Made by a program: the position numbers and the translations under genes | Source of the DNA: Mya arenaria | Lineage: Eukaryota > Mollusca > Bivalvia > Myida > Myidae | DNA length: 64,000 nt | NCBI RefSeq assembly: GCF_026914265.1 | Contig: NC_069135.1 | Location: 6,465,001-6,529,000 of the forward strand | Direction of reading: 5' to 3' | Notes under the pieces: generated by a model | The model's database searches: none | What the model was told of the DNA's origin: nothing | Seen by the model: the letters and a program-made list of their open reading frames with translations, nothing else | Part shown: positions 59,371-64,000 of the stretch, in pieces | Numbering within the stretch: the stretch's first letter is position 1 | How the letters are laid out: each line of letters begins with the position of its first letter

Positions 59371-59565
59371 TCGAGAAGGGCGAGGCAACTATGCAAATTT
59401 ATACTAGAGTTGGGCAGCTATAGAGTCGAGTTGTGTATTTATGGTGTTGAGAAGGGCAACTTTGCAAGTTTAGTGTGAGTATTCAACAGTTACGCAACTA
59501 TTCAAACAGTGTCGAGTAGGGCAACTATGCAAATATAGTGTCAAGTAGGGCAACTAATAGAATAT
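59370..59565. repeat. Degenerate tandem repeat, ~38-bp unit
   Basis: GTCGAGTAGGGCAACTATGC followed by AAATTTAGT-like sequence recurs about five times with small indels. Confidence 0.65.
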
Positions 59566-59569
59566 ATTT

Positions 59570-60790
59570 AAAATTTATTTTAATAACATCCAGAAGGCTT
59601 GACCGTTACATTCTAGTGATTGCATATAATTTTACATACAAATATATGATATGGTAGTTAACAATCAAACTCATAATAATGAACATAACATACAATATTG
59701 TTACATCGTTTCATGAACTCAACTTAAACAACATTACAATGCATTGATTGTATTCTCTTTAATCTTGTTGCATAATATAATGTGTGCAACGACAAATTTT
59801 CAGATCTGATTTCAGAAATGCAAAGTTATATACTTTACTAATCAAATACAATTCACCAACATGGCATTCTTCTTAAAATAATAGCATCATCACAAATGTA
59901 ATGTTCTATTTTAATCAAATTGAATGACAAGGAATGTAATTTTCTACTTAAATTAAATTTAATGACCAGGAATGTTATTTTCTTTATAGTATGACTTCCA
60001 TTATTTATATGTATCAATACATAAAATGTCGCTATACAACTTGCACATTTCCAAAGCTTTTCATTCAGGATGTCACATCAAAAGATATTACCCTAGTTGT
60101 ATATAAAAAAAAAAAAATCACAAAAGATATTATTTCTTGATGGTGAAATCATTCATAAATTTCATTACTATATACGTTAGTACAGGTATATATATGAAAA
60201 CATGGTGGAACTATGGTATAAAGTATACCTGACAAATTCTGCGTAAAGTAATCTGTTATTATTTTAAAACTTATACATTATCAATAAGACATTTATTGGG
60301 ATTATTTTGTACCATGTGAACCTTCAAAATGATGTTAAGGTAAATATCAAAAGTTCCTAATTCAACCATTAAAAAAACAACAGTTTTTTTAAATAGCTTT
60401 TCAGATATAAACGTGACAAAAAATAAAAATGGCATTGAAGCTTTGTATTTATTATTTCCTGTATTATTTGTTTGCTTTACATGCACAAATAGGAATTCTT
60501 TTTGTATCCTAACATAATTTCATGATTGCTCCACAGTTGAACACCATATTATAGCATATAAGTAGTAGCCTTTATAGTTGATCCTTATTCAAGACAATAC
60601 AAACTTGTTGACCAGGACAGGTAGCCTAGTTTTCAATTCAATAAAATTGAACAAATCTCAAGCACTGAATCTTATACTTCCATTCTGTATCTTACCAATG
60701 ATATGGAGTACGACGCTTTGCATTACATTTTTTTTCTCACAAGGCTACTCAATAAATAACAATTGCTGGTAGAAAACAGATGTAATGTGT
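59570..60790. other. AT-rich stretch, possible 3' flank of a minus-strand gene
   Basis: No coding sequence seen. Several minus-strand AATAAA signals occur, as expected by chance in AT-rich DNA or at the end of a gene transcribed from the right. Confidence 0.3.
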
Positions 60791-60805
60791 TAATCAAAAC
60801 ACTTA

Positions 60806-60940
60806 TGGCTGGCTGCAGGTGGATGATCATTTCGTGGCAGACTGCAGATTTGATGACCATCTTGTGGCAGACTGCAGATGGATGATTGTCTTATCATGGC
60901 ATGCTGAAGTTGGGCGACTATCTCATGGCAGCCTCAAGGA
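60806..60940. repeat. Tandem repeat, ~35-bp unit, 4 copies
   Basis: GGCTGCAGGTGGATGATCAT, GGCAGACTGCAGATTTGATG, GGCAGACTGCAGATGGATGA and GGCATGCTGAAGTTGGGCGA are successive unit starts, each followed by a TCTTGTGGCA- or TCTCATGGCA-like end. Confidence 0.75.
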
Positions 60941-61068
60941 GAATACCAAAGTCCTTAAAAGTATCAAATGGAAATGATGGTTTCTTGAAGTTCAAAGACA
61001 AAATCCAGAATAAGGGCAGCAGTTCAAGGTATCCATAAAGTGTTACAGTGTCTTTCTTCCAGGACATG
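60922..61068 (-). other. Possible terminal exon of a minus-strand gene
   Basis: After the acceptor TTTTCTCTTCAG (61080-61069) the minus strand stays open for 48 codons from an ATG at 61067 in one frame (MSWKKDTVTLYGYLELL...LLEAAMR, stop TAG). In the phase that fits the candidate exon at 62311-62156 it reads only HVLEERHCNTLWIP, then TGA at 61026-61024. The two readings conflict and neither matches a family I recognise. Confidence 0.25.
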
Positions 61069-61069
61069 C

Positions 61070-62150
61070 TGAAGAGAAAAAGTTGAGGTCACACTGCAAT
61101 TATTGAAACAAATTGTCCAGTTTCATTTCAAGTTGTTATTTTACAACATTGTGAAACAAGTTATTATGTGGAGGATATTACAAGAGTGCAAATGCAATAC
61201 ATAATTTATGAAATGAGTTTTCTTAAATTGCCCAAGGCTAGCCTTTTATCAATTTTAGCAACAAATTTAACAAATGTAGTATTTAATGACCATCAATGTG
61301 ATAATAACTTTTTATTTGGTGATGAAAGAAAGAAAGTTAAATACTTAAAACGTTGCTTTAGAGATCTGCTCTTTCAACAGCAATAATAAATGATGTAAAT
61401 ACATAATGGAAAGATTATTTATGATATAAATACACAATAATTGTTTGTTTCCGTGAAAGATGGCAATATATTTATCACAAGTGAGCACAAATTAATAAGT
61501 TGCTTTTAGGGTTGACAAGGTGAAATTAACCGCAATCTTACACTGAAACACACAATTTCTTTTTTTCTTTAATGCCTTAAAAGGATATAGAGTGACAATC
61601 AATTGCAATTCTTCATTTACCTTTGAAGCTAAAAATCACATCATTATACTGTTAGATATAAGTCATCGAAATAAGCCTTTTGGATGAACAATTTCGAATT
61701 CTTATACTGCTGCTAGGCATTACTTTTTTGAACAAGCCCTGCAGTTTGAAACCCAGAATTTGAACAAATCTCTACAAACCACCTTGTATCTCATACCAGT
61801 AATAAAACAATATCTGAATCAGGCTCACTGGTTCAATATCAAAATGAATATGACTTTGTATTACTCAAACTATTTGAACGAAAATGTTATTGCATAGGAT
61901 AATTTAAATGAACAGCCGGGGATTATGCCACGATTTTTGACATTAGTATAGCACTTTGATAAGATGGGCACCATTTCATTTCACCAAAGGTATAGAACTA
62001 TATGGTGATAGTTTTCCTTATTAAACAACGGTACAGTCTGCAAAATAATTTGATTGGGACTCATACATGATTTTCGGTACATCAGACAATGTTGAAAACA
62101 ATACTTTCTTCACGGATATACTACTTGTAAAGTTAAACACGCAGTGATCT
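61070..62150. other. Possible intron or intergenic stretch
   Basis: AT-rich, nothing recognised. A plus-strand open frame at 61168-61386 starts with GTG, has no domain match and lacks splice support. Confidence 0.3.
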
Positions 62151-62155
62151 CTTAC

Positions 62156-62311
62156 TTTTGGGTAGTTACCCCAAACTTTACTAATGACAACTTCTGTTGT
62201 TTCAGAATTTAAATTTCTTGTGGAATTTTTAATTTCTTGTGGCACTGATATCAGCCTCTCATTCAGTGTCTGTTTACCCTTGATATTTGTGGCTTTTAAA
62301 GAGGAAAGCTC
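62156..62311 (-). other. Possible internal exon of a minus-strand gene
   Basis: Bounded by TACCCTGTGCGTAG (acceptor, ending at 62312) and a strong donor CCAAAA|GTAAGA (62155-62150). It is 156 nt long, open throughout in phase 0 (ELSSLKATNIKGKQ...VVISKVWGNYPK, 52 codons). A competing reading in another frame begins at the acceptor TTGCCCACAG near 62393 and runs through HNLTQGEQFLISIL...LFKSHKYQG to a stop. Only one can be right. No family recognised. Confidence 0.25.
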
Positions 62312-62429
62312 CTACGCACAGGGTACAGAAGGTAGAAAAATCAGCACTTAGTATGCTTATCAAAAATTGCTCTCCCTGAGTCAGGTTATGACCGCTGTGG
62401 GCAAGAGTAGCTAATTCTTCACAAATACC

Positions 62430-64000
62430 CAAGACAAAACATTAAAGTTCACCATTAAAATTTCGTTGAAATGTATTGAATTGAATCACTGTGATTCTTT
62501 CCACATGGTCATTTTAGATAAATATCTGTGGTATTTACTAACCACTTTTTTAATTATCTAGCTATTGTACTCTGAAAAAGCTAGAACTAAGGTAAGCTGT
62601 AAGTTCAAATTGTGTGACATTTCAAATAAGTTAAACAATTGAAATTTGATAGTCCATTTTTAGTCACACTTGAAAATCAAAAACTGGGTTGATAATTAAT
62701 AATTGCAGAAAAGGGTATAGGCGTTTGTATAGTAGACAGACATTTCCCATTTTGAAGTAACTTTTAGCACATTGCATTGCAAAAATAAGACGATAACATT
62801 TGTTTAAATAGCTCTAAATTAATTAATTGAACCAATCATAATTCATTTTCGTTTGAAGGTAGCAGGAAGGATGGGGTGTACAGATGAGGACTATCGCAGT
62901 ACAGCTAGCAATGTACAGGAGAACCGAACGTTTGAATAAGCTAATCCACTTCACAATTTGCATGAGATCCGACTGAGACGTGTCATGAAATGGATAAATA
63001 TTCCTAAAAACTACTTTCCAAATTACATTAGTCAAGGAATTGGTGACACATTGTTACTATTTTTCGTGCAAACAGTAAGCATACACGATATTTAAAAAAC
63101 CCAAAGGAAAATGCATTAGATGATGTTAATGCAAGCTCGGTTGATAACAGTTTAGGAAACGCATAATTATTATATTTTAAATTGTTTAAATGAATACATT
63201 ACATGAGTCTATTTTTCAGTTTTGTCTTCTCTTATTTTGTTTCAAAGTCCGTAAAACATACCCGCCAAAACAAAGTTACAGAGAAAAAGGTTGCCAAAGT
63301 ACTTTTAATTTTTGTTTAGTATACGGTACATGTAGAAAAATGAAGGAAACTATAGCAGTAAGATACATTCAACTTACCCGTTAAATATTTACTGGCATTG
63401 GCCCCATTGCTTGTCCCTGTTGTTTCCATTTTTTTGCTTTGTCCAATACTTAGTTATTTTTTTCATTCACACTTCTAAAATTAAGATTATTTATTTAATT
63501 CAGATATTTTTACTGTCTGCAATAGTTAATAACTTTCCTTTAACAATAATTAATCAAGTTTTATTCAGTGCTATTAAGGGTTGCTGCAGTTAGAAAATTA
63601 CAAGAAAGTAATACCTGTCCCCTTATCCAAACGTTACAGCAGACCAATACCCATCAGCAGTACTTCATCAACATCAATGGATCTTAAACGGATATCACAT
63701 GAAACATGAAAAACTTTAATAAAAATATGCCAACAGGGTTTACGAGTCAAGCCAATGTGGTAGAACCAATCTATCATTCAAGATAGAGTTATGGCATTCT
63801 GCTTTTGATTGTTGTATATATTTTTAGAAAGACCTCGACAATTATGAAAACAAAAAGTGAAGACATATTTCAACAAAAGTTTAATGCAAATACTACTCAG
63901 AACTTATTTAATAGTGATTGAAAATCGGACTCCATTTGCTATCGATAATCGAATCGAATCGGACCAAGCATCTCGGTTTACTATCGGACAATAATCGAAA
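62430..64000. other. Right end of the window, no recognised genes
   Basis: AT-rich. Short frames such as 62823-63035 (minus) have an AG at a plausible place but no convincing donor. Any gene carrying the candidate exons to the left would continue here or beyond the window. Confidence 0.35.

Noticed and set aside
61168-61386. 72-codon plus-strand open frame
   Set aside because: Begins with GTG, has no Kozak or splice context and no family match.

Overview
The window looks like animal nuclear DNA from a lophotrochozoan, most likely a bivalve mollusc. It is AT-rich, with long introns carrying normal GT-AG signals and compact protein-coding exons. It holds many diverged tandem repeats, short terminal-inverted-repeat elements, tRNA-derived SINEs and worn LINE fragments. 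The host genes are animal families: a Krüppel-like factor, a SAMD9/SAMD9L-like protein, a tetraspanin, and slime-mould-cAMP-receptor-like (class E) seven-helix receptors. The species cannot be fixed from the sequence alone.

Layout. 0.5-2.2 kb (+): the zinc-finger coding exon of a KLF15-type transcription factor, directly behind a short inverted-repeat element. 2.2-13 kb: no convincing gene, but a 52-bp minisatellite, a LINE reverse-transcriptase remnant, a GC-rich island and a ~150-bp tandem array. 13.2-21.2 kb (-): a four-exon SAMD9/SAMD9L-like gene whose three small 5' exons can be joined to the large exon by matching splice phases, giving a predicted protein of 1662 residues. 21.4-28.6 kb: gene-poor, with a diverged ~80-bp tandem array. 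28.7-39.7 kb (+): a complete eight-coding-exon tetraspanin (289 residues), with an intact intronless class-E-type receptor gene inside its fourth coding intron. 40.4-42.2 kb (-): a decayed mariner transposon interrupted by a non-autonomous inverted-repeat element that carries a tRNA-like pol III module. 43-54.8 kb: two further tandem copies of the tetraspanin-intron/receptor unit. In both, the receptor gene is intact while the tetraspanin exons are lost or degraded. 55-64 kb: mostly featureless, with possible 3' exons of a minus-strand gene near 61-62.4 kb.

The most unusual part is the tetraspanin/receptor locus. A 6-7 kb unit containing tetraspanin exons 2-4, a nested receptor and a satellite repeat has been copied twice downstream. 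Only the first unit keeps working tetraspanin exons, while all three keep a full receptor reading frame. The satellite that ends each unit also forms the last ~75 coding bases and the 5' splice site of tetraspanin exon 6, so part of the large extracellular loop appears to be recruited repeat DNA. Exon 4 ends in a 49-bp tandem array that repeats its 5' splice site five times.

Exon structures, domain assignments and repeat boundaries were read by eye from the sequence. No database search or alignment was run.
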